From positions 62,001-126,000 of the forward strand of contig JAIXMQ010000043.1 of assembly GCA_025716855.1 (NCBI GenBank): a stretch of DNA of 64,000 nucleotides, read 5' to 3'. This DNA comes from Pilaira anomala. Its lineage: Eukaryota > Mucoromycota > Mucoromycetes > Mucorales > Mucoraceae. Each line of letters begins with the position of its first letter. Within the stretch, counting starts at the first letter, position 1. Positions 10,158 to 20,800 of this stretch are shown piece after piece. Position numbers and translations under genes: made by a program. Under the pieces are notes generated by a model. That model saw only the letters and a program-made list of their open reading frames with translations. It ran no database searches and was not told where the DNA came from.

Positions 10158-11356
10158 TTAAAATAAAGTGGAGTGGATGGAATTTGTTGCAGATGAAGAG
10201 AATAAAGAGGAACCAAAAGTAGCCAAAGTTTGGTTTAATGCAGTCATATGAGAATGTTCAATATGGTATTTTAAACCATTTAAATTCTTGTATCTTTTAC
10301 CACATTCACCAATAGTACATTGATAAGGCTTGGATGCAATGTTGTCATTATCATCGTTCAAAAGGTTACAATGACCATGTTGGTTATGATATTTAAGTCC
10401 ATTAGGGTTCTTGTACGCTTTATCACAACTTGAAACAGGACACTTGTAAGGTTTATCAGCATTTGCATCTGAAGGGAAAACTAGAATAGGTTAGTAAGAA
10501 AATAAAAAAAATATTTTATAAAAAAAAAAAAATCAAATGAACATACTTGTATTGGCTGAAGCTAATAATGCACCTGCTTGGGCAAGAAAATCTTCATCAG
10601 AAAGCATTGGTGTAGGAAGATCTCCAGAAGCTAAAGCTAATTTTTTAGCAGCAGACTGAGTTAAAAGTTCCAAAGCGCTAGGAGTACCAGAAGCGTATTG
10701 GTTATAAGATCTCTTTTTACCGGATCTTTTAGACACATTTTCTTCAATACTCAAATCATCTTCATTTGAAGAACAAGTAGGAGAAGGAGGAGTAGAATAA
10801 GAAGAACAAGAAGAAACGGAAGAAGCAGAAGAAGAAGAAGAAGATGATGATGATGATGAAGATGTAGCATTATAAAGATCTGAAAGATAGGCAGCTGCTC
10901 TCTTTTTTAAAGTATCAATATTTGATTCATGATCATCCATAGTAGGACTATTTGGCATAGAAGAAGATTCATCAACAGAAGAAAGAGAAGAAAATGAAAG
11001 AGAAGGAGACCATGAGTTGGCGTCTTCTTCATCAAATAAACTAGCTTCATCATCTTCTAAACGAACATGACATTCTTCATAATGTTGTAAAAGATCATGA
11101 AGGTCTTCTAACACAAGACCACAACAAGCAAAATCACGACAGAATGAGGCTTCAAGATCTTTTGATTCAAAAGAATCCTTGATATCGTTTTGTGGTACAC
11201 AAAGTTGAAAATCATATGTACTAAAAAAATAAACGCGTTAAAAATAATAATAATAAATAAATAAAAAGAGATGGCTTACTCAAAATGAATATCTTGTTTA
11301 GGTACTGTAATAGTACTCATACGACGGATAGGGTTATATTCAATTGGTACAGGCAT
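10158..11356 (-). CDS. SFP1-like split C2H2 zinc-finger transcription factor
   Basis: Three exons (complement) 11356–11280, 11220–10547 and 10468–10158 give 353 residues. Near the N-terminus is the Sfp1-type signature SFCRDFACCGLVLEDLHDLL followed by YEECHV. The C-terminus has two C2H2 fingers of nearly identical form, YKCPVSSCDKAYKNPNGLKY and YQCTIGECGKRYKNLNGLKY, each C-X4-C…H…H, with a short linker. The middle is acidic and Ser-rich (Ser tract from AGA/TGA repeats), possibly an activation region. In yeast, Sfp1 moves to the nucleus under nutrient/TOR signals and drives ribosome-biogenesis genes; the same role is inferred. The first intron is short (59 nt) and close to the start codon. Confidence 0.85.
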
Positions 11357-12569
11357 GATTTAAATGAAGAGTAGTGTATAGAGAAATAAATATGTTATAT
11401 ATGTATATAGTAATCAAAAATAGATGAAATAAAAAAATAAAAAAAAAGGGAATATGCCAAAACTACAACAATTTAAAATGATCGAGTCCTTTTTATATCT
11501 AAAATAAATGGAAAAAAAAAAAAAAATAAACAATTTTTTTTTATTCCCGCTTTCTTGTAGCACCTTAAAACATTCGGCGTTCAAATGGGGAGGTTTTTTT
11601 TTTTTTTTTTTTTTTTTTGAACTAACGACTTGAGACAAAAAAGAAAAGTCCGTTGAGTAATATAGAAACAACACACACCATGCGTTTCACTCATAGAAAA
11701 ATTCCAGAAAAAAAAAAGGTATAATGTAGTAGTTGACAACAAATTTAAATTAGAGTGTATACTGTGTAAAAAAAAAACTTCAAAAAAAGAAAAAAAAGAT
11801 ATATCAAGTTAGTAAATCTAATTTAAACAATTGATCTTGTGAGTTTTGATTTATCGTTGGTTACTATCACACTATTTTGAATTGTGTGTGTGTGTGTGTG
11901 TGTATGTGTACAATAATAGAATTCAGCCTTTTTTTTTTTTCTCTCTCTTAAAAAACAACAACAAATTATGTTTTTTTTTTTTTTTTTGTTCTGTGCTCCG
12001 ATAGATGTCTATTACTTCATGTACATCATTTTAGCGTTTTGGAAAGAATAAGATCATCCTATAGACGCTAATGACATCATATAAATCCATTCTAGTGTAT
12101 ACTAGAAGGAAATAATTAAAAAAGAAGAAAGGATGTGTATTTTTTTTTTTTTTTTTTTTTTTAGTGTATTTGTTATTGTTGTATATGTGCCACCCATTTG
12201 TCGTTTTTTTTTTTTTTTTTCATTAGAACCGAACTTCCGAGAATTGACTTGAAATGTTACACTACCAGTGGTTTTGAAAGGGATACAAGATCGTTGTGTT
12301 ATGTATCGTCCTCCTTCTTTTTTTCTCTCTTGTCTCTGTCATTTGTTATTTTTCTTCTTCTACTCCTTTCAATTCTAAATGTAAATTGATCGGCACTACC
12401 ATATCGAGATAAAAAAAAAAAATGTGAAGTGAATTGGCGCCACTTTCTAATTCTGATTCTTCTCTTTACCTTTTCCCCTTTCAATCCCTCTCGTTTCAAA
12501 CAAGTATACATTAAAAAAAAAAAAAAAAAAAGAAAACGATTACGATATCATAGTTTTTCTACAGAACTC

Positions 12570-12603
<34 letters not shown>

Positions 12604-13246
12604 GAAGCTAAAAAAGATTAACCTGAAAAGTGATAGTGGAGGAGAGGCATTATGATATCGTTTTTTTTTTTTTTTTTTACCAAAAAGTATTATTTTTGTT
12701 TTCATTTTTTATTAAAATGACTCGAGGTATGTTGCATGCATATAACAACGAATAACGTAATTATTCACCATGGTAACAATAAAAGAGAAAGAAATCTGAG
12801 ATCAACTAAAAAAAAAAAAAAAAAAAAAAACTTATATTTGTTTGATTTTTTTATTTATACGCATTTTTTAAAATGTAAAATCATGCGTGAGATACCTACT
12901 ATTCCAAGTTTACATCGCCGACGTTGGAATAATAAAAAAAAAAAAAAAAAGAGGTCGTTATTTGCATAAAAATAAAAAAAATACTGATCTGGTGATTTGC
13001 ACACATACACACACACACACACACACACATTGTTTTGGCATGCGAACATTACAAGTAAGAAACACAGCATATTCAATTAGGCTTGTGTGACTCGTTCTTC
13101 TTAAAAGTGATAGAAATTTTACAGCCAAAAAAAGAAGAAGGAAAGAAAGTAAGGGGGAGTACAACCAATCCAATAACGTTTTTTGTTTCCTTCTCATCTT
13201 TTTTTTTTTATATATATATATATAAAATATAAAAAAAGCTTTTCTC
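11357..13246. other. Spacer with homopolymers, microsatellites and exon-like scraps
   Basis: Holds GT repeats (~11884–11902), CA repeats (~13004–13029), many A/T runs and TA repeats. A plus-strand stretch at ~11990–12050 reads PIDVYYFMYIILAFWKE then a stop. At 12717, ATGACTCGAG plus GTATGT resembles a first coding exon (see findings). No complete gene could be built. The right end contains the promoter of the Gemin7-like gene with a T-run and TATATA just before its ATG. Confidence 0.4.
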
Positions 13247-13492
13247 ATGTCAGATAAGAGTCAAGAAATACTACGTGATCGTTACTTACATTTATGGCTT
13301 CAAGTTGTCAAGACACAACCTGATTCCACCATTCATTTACATTCCAATACAGTCGTCAAGGGTAAATTATGTGCAACTGACAGCGAAAATAACCGATTTC
13401 GGGTGGATCGTCTAGAGTCACCTCTTGGTGTTTATGAAAAAGCTGTGATTCGTGGAACGGATATCAACTGGATTGAGTGGTTCCTTTCATGA
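13247..13492 (+). CDS. Gemin7-like SMN-complex component (Sm-like fold)
   Basis: Intronless, 81 residues. Reading order: LRDRYLHLWLQVV, then STIHLHSNTVVKGKLCATDS, then FRVDRLESPLGVYEKAVIRG, ending DINWIEWFL. This matches the Gemin7 layout: an R-[ED]-R-Y-L helix, a beta strand pair with H.…V.….ATD, the L-x-[ST]-P-[LI]-G-V strand and a closing C-D-I/T-D-I strand. Gemin7 has an Sm-like fold and works with Gemin6 and SMN in loading Sm rings on snRNAs. The ATG at 13247 lies 4 bases after CTTTTCTC. The size fits the core fold without the animal N-terminal extension. The call is from motif reading only. Confidence 0.72.
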   Translation: MSDKSQEILRDRYLHLWLQVVKTQPDSTIHLHSNTVVKGKLCATDSENNRFRVDRLESPLGVYEKAVIRGTDINWIEWFLS

Positions 13493-14063
13493 ACAAATAA
13501 CAAAAAAAAAAAAAAAAAAAAAAAAAAACGCCTTTTTCCTTTTTTCTAAATTAAACATTGTAAAATAGCATCCTTTTTGCTTTGTCATGTATTAACGAAA
13601 TAAACTATTATGTTTGTGTTACTTACCGGAGTTAATATGGTTTTTTTTTTTGAACGCGGGTTCAAAAAAAAAAAAAAAAAAATAGTTACAAAAAAAAACT
13701 TTGAAACGGCTATATCTTATTTTTAATACATATAGCTTATTAATTGGTTACTATGTAAAAAAGCAATTACATTGGAATTAGAAACAATGTCCCTGTTCTA
13801 TTTTTTTTTTTTTTGTATGTTTTGTACGTAATTTTTTTTATATATATGTCAGTGTGTATGAATATATCAAAGTCTTTATTGATTTGACGTTTATTAAATT
13901 GATATAATTCAATAGTATATGTATATACTCTCCCCCCCTCCCCCATCTTTTTTTACAGAACAAAACTCAACATAAAACTCGCTTTTTTTTTCTCTCTCTC
14001 TGTCTGTCTGTCTGTCTCTTTTTTTAATAAAGTCCAATCAGTGCTTCATACGTTGGTCACACT

Positions 14064-14094
<31 letters not shown>

Positions 14095-15150
14095 TATCTT
14101 GAGTAATTACTACAAGAAAGCCAAGAAGGGTAATTTTATGACCATATTTTTTTTTTTTTTTTAAAGTTATAATAAAGACATGTAACCGTTTAGAAAAAAA
14201 AAACAAAAAACGTTATTTTAGTTATTGTCTTTCTTTATTTATGAAAACGAATGCAGTCAGGTAAAAGGATGCAGTATTTGTTTGTGTGTGTGTGTGTGTG
14301 TTATAAAGCCCAAAATTGTCTGCTTTAATTATTCGATATATTGCTCTTTACTTGGTTAGGTCTGATATTACTTTAAAAAAAAAAAATTGTTTTGAAATGG
14401 AGTCTTAAAACTGGGGGCTTAAAAAACAACAGTGGTATCACAAACAAGGTTCAGCTTTCACAAAAAAAAAAAAAAAAAAAAAAAGTCCCCGTTTTATTAT
14501 ATAAAGTTTATCATGGATTTAATTTATTTCAAAAAGCTTGGAAAACTTGGGGCACGATTGATCCGTACCACGTTTCGTTAATAAATGATCTTATCTACCA
14601 TAGTTTTATACGTATTTTTTAATTTCTTTTTTTTTTTTTTTTTTTTTTTTTTATATATATAAACGTATTTATATATAAAAGAAAGCCTAAACCGCATATA
14701 CTTTTTTTTTACTCACAATGACTTTGAGTGGATCACATTTTATTTTGGCAGTTTTCTAATCATTTTTTTTTTTTTTTTTTTACCTTCTTAATCGAGCCAA
14801 AATTAGAGTATTTTAAGAGTGTACAGAAAAAAGTTACACTGCTCTATCACAAAACAAGTTTGGTCATCATCATTTTTTTTTTTTTTGGATATACCTATTA
14901 GGTTCGGTTTTGACTTTAATATATTATATATTATATTAATACCCAAAAAAACATTGCAGAATGAATAAGGCCTCTAATGTCACGAATGATCATGATTTGT
15001 AAAAAAAAAAAAAAAAAAAGTAAAATAATAATAATAATCATTCTAGATGTTTAAAAAATGAAAGAAAAAAGTGACAGTAATTATACAAATTAGAAAATTT
15101 TAGTAAGGTCATGCTTTTTTTTTTTAATGACGATCAGTTCCCACCGTCGT

Positions 15151-15152
<2 letters not shown>

Positions 15153-15182
<30 letters not shown>
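15153..15182 (+). repeat. (CTG)10 trinucleotide repeat
   Basis: Ten perfect CTG units (CAG on the minus strand) directly followed by A12. On the minus strand the CAG frame continues as poly-Gln then KRRWELIVIK. It is not linked to any called gene. Confidence 0.9.
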
Positions 15183-15183
<1 letters not shown>

Positions 15184-15748
15184 AAAAAAAAAAAAGGGCG
15201 TATTATAGCATTTTTAGGTTTTTTTTTTTTTTTTAATTTATACTTTTTCTATACTCGCACGAAAAAAAAAAAACTCGATGATGGTGTCAAGTGAAATCAT
15301 ATAATAAAATGAAAAGAAGTTTCTATTCAAGGACCATCCCGTTATTGAGAACACTTTTTTTTTTCTTATCAAAAAAAAAAAAAAAAAAGTATATTAGTTT
15401 TATATAATCATTATTGACCAATCATGCTGTTTTTACGATTAGCCTAAGGATATAGTTTAAACGTTATAAAAGGGAATAAATCAGACAGATTGACAGTTTT
15501 GGTATTTTTTTTTTAAAAAAAACTATTAACCAGTTAGAAATGGAAATACATTTGACACATTTTATCAAATGACGCTTGTTTCTTTTTTGAACATTATTTA
15601 CTTTTAACTTTTATCAAAACCCAGCACATAACACATTTACAGAGATTTAGGCCCTTTCTTTTTTTTTTTTTCGAATAAATGTTAATAACGCTTAAACAAA
15701 GTTACGGTTTTTTTTTTTTACTCAAAAATAGAAGATTACCAATGGAGA

Positions 15749-15783
<35 letters not shown>

Positions 15784-16413
15784 TTAACGAAAAAAAGAAT
15801 AACGTAAAAATATTTTTTAGACAATAAAGCATATGTCATCTTGCCCGTTTTCTTAATTAAACATGCCACAAGCTTAAACATTTAACAAATAAGTATGGCT
15901 TTTAAAAAAAAAAATCCTCCATTCATTGTTTTTTCCATTTATAGGTAAAATGGTTTTTTTTTTGTTGTTAAAATAGCGCTTTTATATTGTATAATTGTTA
16001 AAATATGTATTTTGTGATTGTGTATACATTTTGAAAAAAAAAAAAAAGGTGTGGCTATTTCTTTTTGTTTGTTTGAATTTTAACGTATTAAAAAAAAAAA
16101 AAAAAAAAATCCCCCCAATAATTCAATCAACGGGTAGCCAGAATTAGAAAGTTGCGTGATATCTTTCTTTTTTACTAAATGACACATATTTTTTTTTTTT
16201 GTAAAATTAAACTAAATTGTACATTTAAACGATCATTTTAGTTTAAAATAAACGTATTTTACTATTTTAGTTTAAACAAATAGAAAAGATTTTATACAAG
16301 ATAAAGTTAAGATATGAACCAATAAGTACAGTGTGCTGAGTCCCCCCCCTTTTTTTTTTTTTAACTGTGTGTATATAGAACGACGTTCGAACAATTTTTT
16401 TTCCATTTATGTA

Positions 16414-16439
16414 CACCACCACCACCACCACCACCACCA
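16414..16439 (+). repeat. (CAC)8 trinucleotide repeat
   Basis: Perfect CAC/CCA tract in AT-rich spacer, outside any called gene. Confidence 0.9.
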
Positions 16440-16544
16440 AAAGTTACCATAAGCAGATATATAAACAAGTTTTGGACTGTGGTAGTTCAACACTTTTTTG
16501 ATAGTAACAAGAGTCACGAATTTTTGCCTTTTGTAAAGTACTTA

Positions 16545-17382
16545 TTACATAATTACAAATGATGCAATAAGAAGCTGTTTTAAAAGTAGTAAAACCAAAC
16601 TTTTTTGATCGCTGTTTCTTTTACGACCCAAAAAAAAAAAAAAAAATACTACTCTCATCTTCATTCTGCTTTCGTGAGTAATACTTGATTATGTAGCCCT
16701 CTGGATTTTGTGTATAAAGGAATACGCGAAATCCATCATTATTTAACCGTACTGTGTCATTTTGTTGCTGAGTGAGAGGGGAGAGAATTCATTTTAAAGA
16801 AAAAAGTTATTTTACTGCTTTGGATAAAAAAACGTATTTTTTTTTTTAGTATTTTTACTTTGTTTGTCATACAAATTACTCTAAAAAAAACTGGACGTTT
16901 CGAACAGCGATTCATGAATTTTTTATTTGGTGGGGTCGCTGGTAAAAATGTCAAAAAAAAAAAAATGTCAAAATATAGGTCCCCCCAAAAAAAAAAAAAA
17001 AGAAATAAAAATATACAGCATTCCGGTATTTAGACCCTTGAAAAATTTGAGTTGACTTTCTTTCTTTCCGGAATATTTTTTTTTTTAAAAAAAAAAAAAA
17101 GGTTCGGCTCGAACATAAAAAGAAAAAAATACTCTCGGAGGGAGATTATTTTCAAACCGGACAAAAACCAAAATTCCCCGTGACTTTTTTTAATATTTGT
17201 CATTTGGGAAAAAAAAGAACATCTATCTTTTTTTTTTCTAGATGTGCCAAATTTAAATGCCAGTTACATGTCATAGCTCTGACCGTGTAACTTGTAGTCA
17301 ACAGTGGCTTGGTAGAATAGATCAAGTCTTTATCAAATGAATAAATAACAATTAAAGGTGGTAAATGTTGCCAACGATCACG
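16545..17382 (-). pseudogene. Hidden minus-strand multi-exon gene or its remnant
   Basis: Three coding-like blocks lie in order. Block 17382–17239 is open for 48 codons (RDRWQHLPPLIVIYSFDKDL, then LLTTSYTVRAMTCNWHLNLA). Block 16767–16647 follows a CTCACTCAG acceptor and reads LNNDGFRVFLYTQNPEGYII, then KYYSRKQNEDESS. Block 16628–16545 reads NSDQKSLVLLLLKQLLIASF and ends in a TAA. An earlier fragment near 17520–17480 reads KRDVDLQSRGIMF. Homopolymers separate the blocks and no start codon was found. It may be a real gene interrupted by homopolymer-bearing introns or a decayed copy. The family was not recognised. Confidence 0.35.
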
Positions 17383-17808
17383 TAAAAAAAAAAAAAATAA
17401 GGAGAAACGATTAAAAAGAGAGTAATAAAAACGATCAAAAGGAACAGTTTTCGATCCCTCTTTTTTTTTACTTTTTTTAGAACATAATTCCGCGGGACTG
17501 TAAATCTACATCTCGTTTTTTTTTTTTTTTTTTGAAAAAAAAAAGTATAAAAGGGCAAAAGAATTGTATATCTTATGAACTTTTCAGCTCCCTTGGCTGA
17601 CAAACTCCGAGATACACTTTTTTTTTTTTTATAATAAACTTTCTTTCATATAAACTTTTCTTACTGTTTCACAATCTTAATACGCGTTTCATCGTTCTTT
17701 TCATCATCTACTAATTAAAAAACAAAAAGTAAATAAGTTAAAACAAATCAATTGATATAATATAAACATACTAATTTTTTTTTTTTTTTTTAAAAAAAAA
17801 AGAAGAAA
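17383..17808. promoter_or_regulatory. Upstream region of URA2
   Basis: AT-rich region before the URA2 start. A T17-to-A10 switch at ~17775–17800 lies 8 bases before the ATG at 17809. No specific factor site could be assigned. Confidence 0.4.
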
Positions 17809-20800
17809 ATGGTATCTTCTATCCCCGTCCCTACCGTCAATGGTAACACACCAATGAATTCATTGCTTGCACATATTACAGCTCCCGCTGCCAATGCTAC
17901 TCCCATTGCTCAGTCCCCTAGAGATCCTACCGCACCTCATCGTCCCGCTGCTGCATTAGAAAATCCGAAGGATGTGACTACTGCCGCTTTTATGTTGAAG
18001 GATGGTACGAGTTTCCAAGGTATCTCATTTGGTTCTGAATCCAAGAGTATTTCCGGTGAATGTGTTTTCCAAACAGGTAAGTTTATTACAGTAAGTTTAA
18101 GGGGTTGGGGGAGAGGGGAAGGGGTAAAAAGAAAGAGAGAGAGAGAGAGAATTTAGTGTTGTTGACGTGATTTTTTTTTTTTTTTTTTTAAAAAAAAGGT
18201 ATGGTGGGTTATCCTGAATCTTTAACGGATCCCTCTTACCGTGGTCAAATCTTGGTTGTTACTTTCCCTTTGGTTGGTAACTATGGAGTACCTTCTCGTA
18301 CCGAGATGGACGAGTTATTAAACGACCTTCCCAAGAGATTTGAGTCGAACCAAATTCATGTCGCTGGTTTGATTGTGGGTAACTATGCTAATGATTATTC
18401 TCATTACTTGGCTGCTTCTTCTCTTTCTACCTGGCTCAAGGAAAATGATGTCCCTGCTCTTTACGGTATCGATACTCGTGCCATGACCAAGAAGATTCGT
18501 AATCAAGGTGTCACTTTAGCCAAGATCTTGTTCCCCAAAAAGTCTTCTTCTTTAGATAGTGCCGCTTCGGCTCTTGGTTTGACCGCTCCTCAACAAACCT
18601 ATTCAAGTACTGAACGTTGGATGCATGAGTATGAAGATGTAGATTGGGTGGATCCAAATGAACGTAACTTGGTGGCTGAAGTCTCTATTAAGGAACCCAA
18701 GGTATATTATCCCGATCCTGCTAACGCTATCAAGACCCCCTGTGGTCGTACCATGCGTGTGATTGCTGTAGATATCGGTATGAAGTATAACCAAATTCGT
18801 TGTTTCGTTTACCGTGGGGTTGAACTCAAGGTCGTACCTTGGAACTATGATTTCAATGCTGAACCAGTCGATACTTATGATGGTCTTTTCCTTTCTAACG
18901 GTCCTGGTGATCCCACTACCATCGAAATCACAATCAACCGTGTACGTGACTATATGAAGAACATTAAGAAACCCATCTTTGGTATTTGTTTAGGTCATCA
19001 AGTCATGGCTCTTGCTTCTGGTGCCAAGACGATCAAGATGAAGTATGGTAACCGTGGTCATAACATTCCTTGTACCAACATGATCTCAGGTCGTTGTTAC
19101 ATTACATCTCAAAACCATGGTTATGCTGTGGACGCCTCTACACTTCCTACCAACTTCAAAGAACTCTTTGTGAACGCAAACGATGGCTCAAATGAAGGTT
19201 TGATTCATGAAAATTTACCCATTTTCTCTGTTCAATTCCATCCTGAATCGACTCCTGGTCCTCGTGATACTGAGTTCCTTTTCGATGTCTTTATTCAAAA
19301 CATCAAGGATTGTCTTGAAAAGAAGTCTTTGGTCCCTGTTGTCTTGCCTGGTGGAACGAAAGCAGAGAACATCCAGAAGAATCCTCGTGTTCATGTTGAA
19401 AAGGTACTTGTGCTCGGTTCCGGTGGTCTCTCGATTGGTCAAGCAGGTGAATTTGATTACTCTGGTTCTCAAGCTATCAAGGCTTTAAAGGAAGAAGGCA
19501 TCTATACGGTGTTGATTAACCCTAATATCGCTACCATCCAAACCTCAAAGGGTTTAGCGGATAAGGTTTATTTCTTACCTGTCACGCCCGAGTTTGTACG
19601 TAAGGTGATTGAATTTGAAAAACCGGATGGTATCTATGTTACTTTTGGTGGTCAAACTGCTCTGAGTGTCGGTATCGCTTTAAAGGATGAATTTGAAGCT
19701 TTAGGTGTCAAGGTCCTCGGTACTCAAATCGATACTGTCATCACCACAGAAGATCGTGATTTATTCGCTCAAGCACTTTATGAAATCAATGAAAAATGTG
19801 CTCCTTCTGCTTCGGCCGTCACGGTCGATGAAGCTGTGATTGCTGCAAATGATATTGGGTACCCAGTCATTGTGCGTGCTGCTTATGCTCTTGGTGGTTT
19901 AGGATCCGGTTTCGCTGACAACAACCAAGAATTGATCGCACTCTGTAACAAGGCCTTTGCTACATCTCCTCAAGTCTTGATTGAAAAGTCAATGAAGGGA
20001 TGGAAAGAAATTGAGTATGAAGTTGTACGTGATTGTCAAGATAACTGTATCACGGTCTGTAATATGGAGAACTTTGATCCTCTTGGTATTCATACGGGTG
20101 ACTCGATTGTGGTTGCACCTTCTCAAACTTTATCCGATGAAGATTATAATATGCTTCGTACCACTGCCGTCAACGTCATTCGTCATTTAGGCGTTGTAGG
20201 TGAATGTAATATTCAATATGCTTTAAATCCTTTCAGTAAAGAATATTGTATTATCGAAGTCAATGCTCGTCTTTCTCGTTCTTCTGCTCTTGCTTCTAAA
20301 GCTACTGGTTATCCTCTTGCCTTTGTTGCTGCTAAGCTTGGTTTAGGTATTCCCTTGAACGAAATTAAGAATAGTGTTACCAAGGTCACTTGTGCTTGTT
20401 TCGAACCTTCTCTTGATTACGTTGTTGTCAAGATTCCTCGTTGGGATCTTAAGAAATTCAACCGTGTCAGTACCGCACTTTCTTCTTCTATGAAGTCAGT
20501 TGGTGAAGTGATGGCGATTGGTCGTACCTTTGAAGAAACCATGCAAAAGGCCATTCGTGCTATTGATTATAACCTTATTGGTTTTGCATCTGTAAGTTAA
20601 ATGATAAAAAGGGGATTTACAAAAAAAAAATATATATATATATATATATAGAAACTAACCATGACACTACCCTATAGTCTGATATGATCAAGGACGAAGA
20701 GATCGAATTTGAATTGACCCATCCTTCAGATCAACGTTTATTCGCTATTGCCAACGCAATGGAAAAGGGTTATACCGTTGACCGTATTTGGGAATTAACC

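Larger units (their letters stand above)
13493..16544. other. Long gene-poor, homopolymer-rich stretch
   Basis: About 3 kb without a supportable gene. It has over 30 A or T runs (A30 at 15751–15780), GT and TC/TCTG microsatellites (13990–14018, 14283–14300) and the trinucleotide repeats listed separately. Isolated coding-like strings occur, for example FINETWYGSIVPQVFQAF on the minus strand (~14526–14588), without joinable neighbours. Confidence 0.45.

Noticed and set aside
11990..12110. Inverted similarity between GATGTCTATTACTTCAT and ATAGACGCTAATGACATCAT
   Set aside because: Arms are short and imperfect; a chance match in AT-rich DNA is likely.
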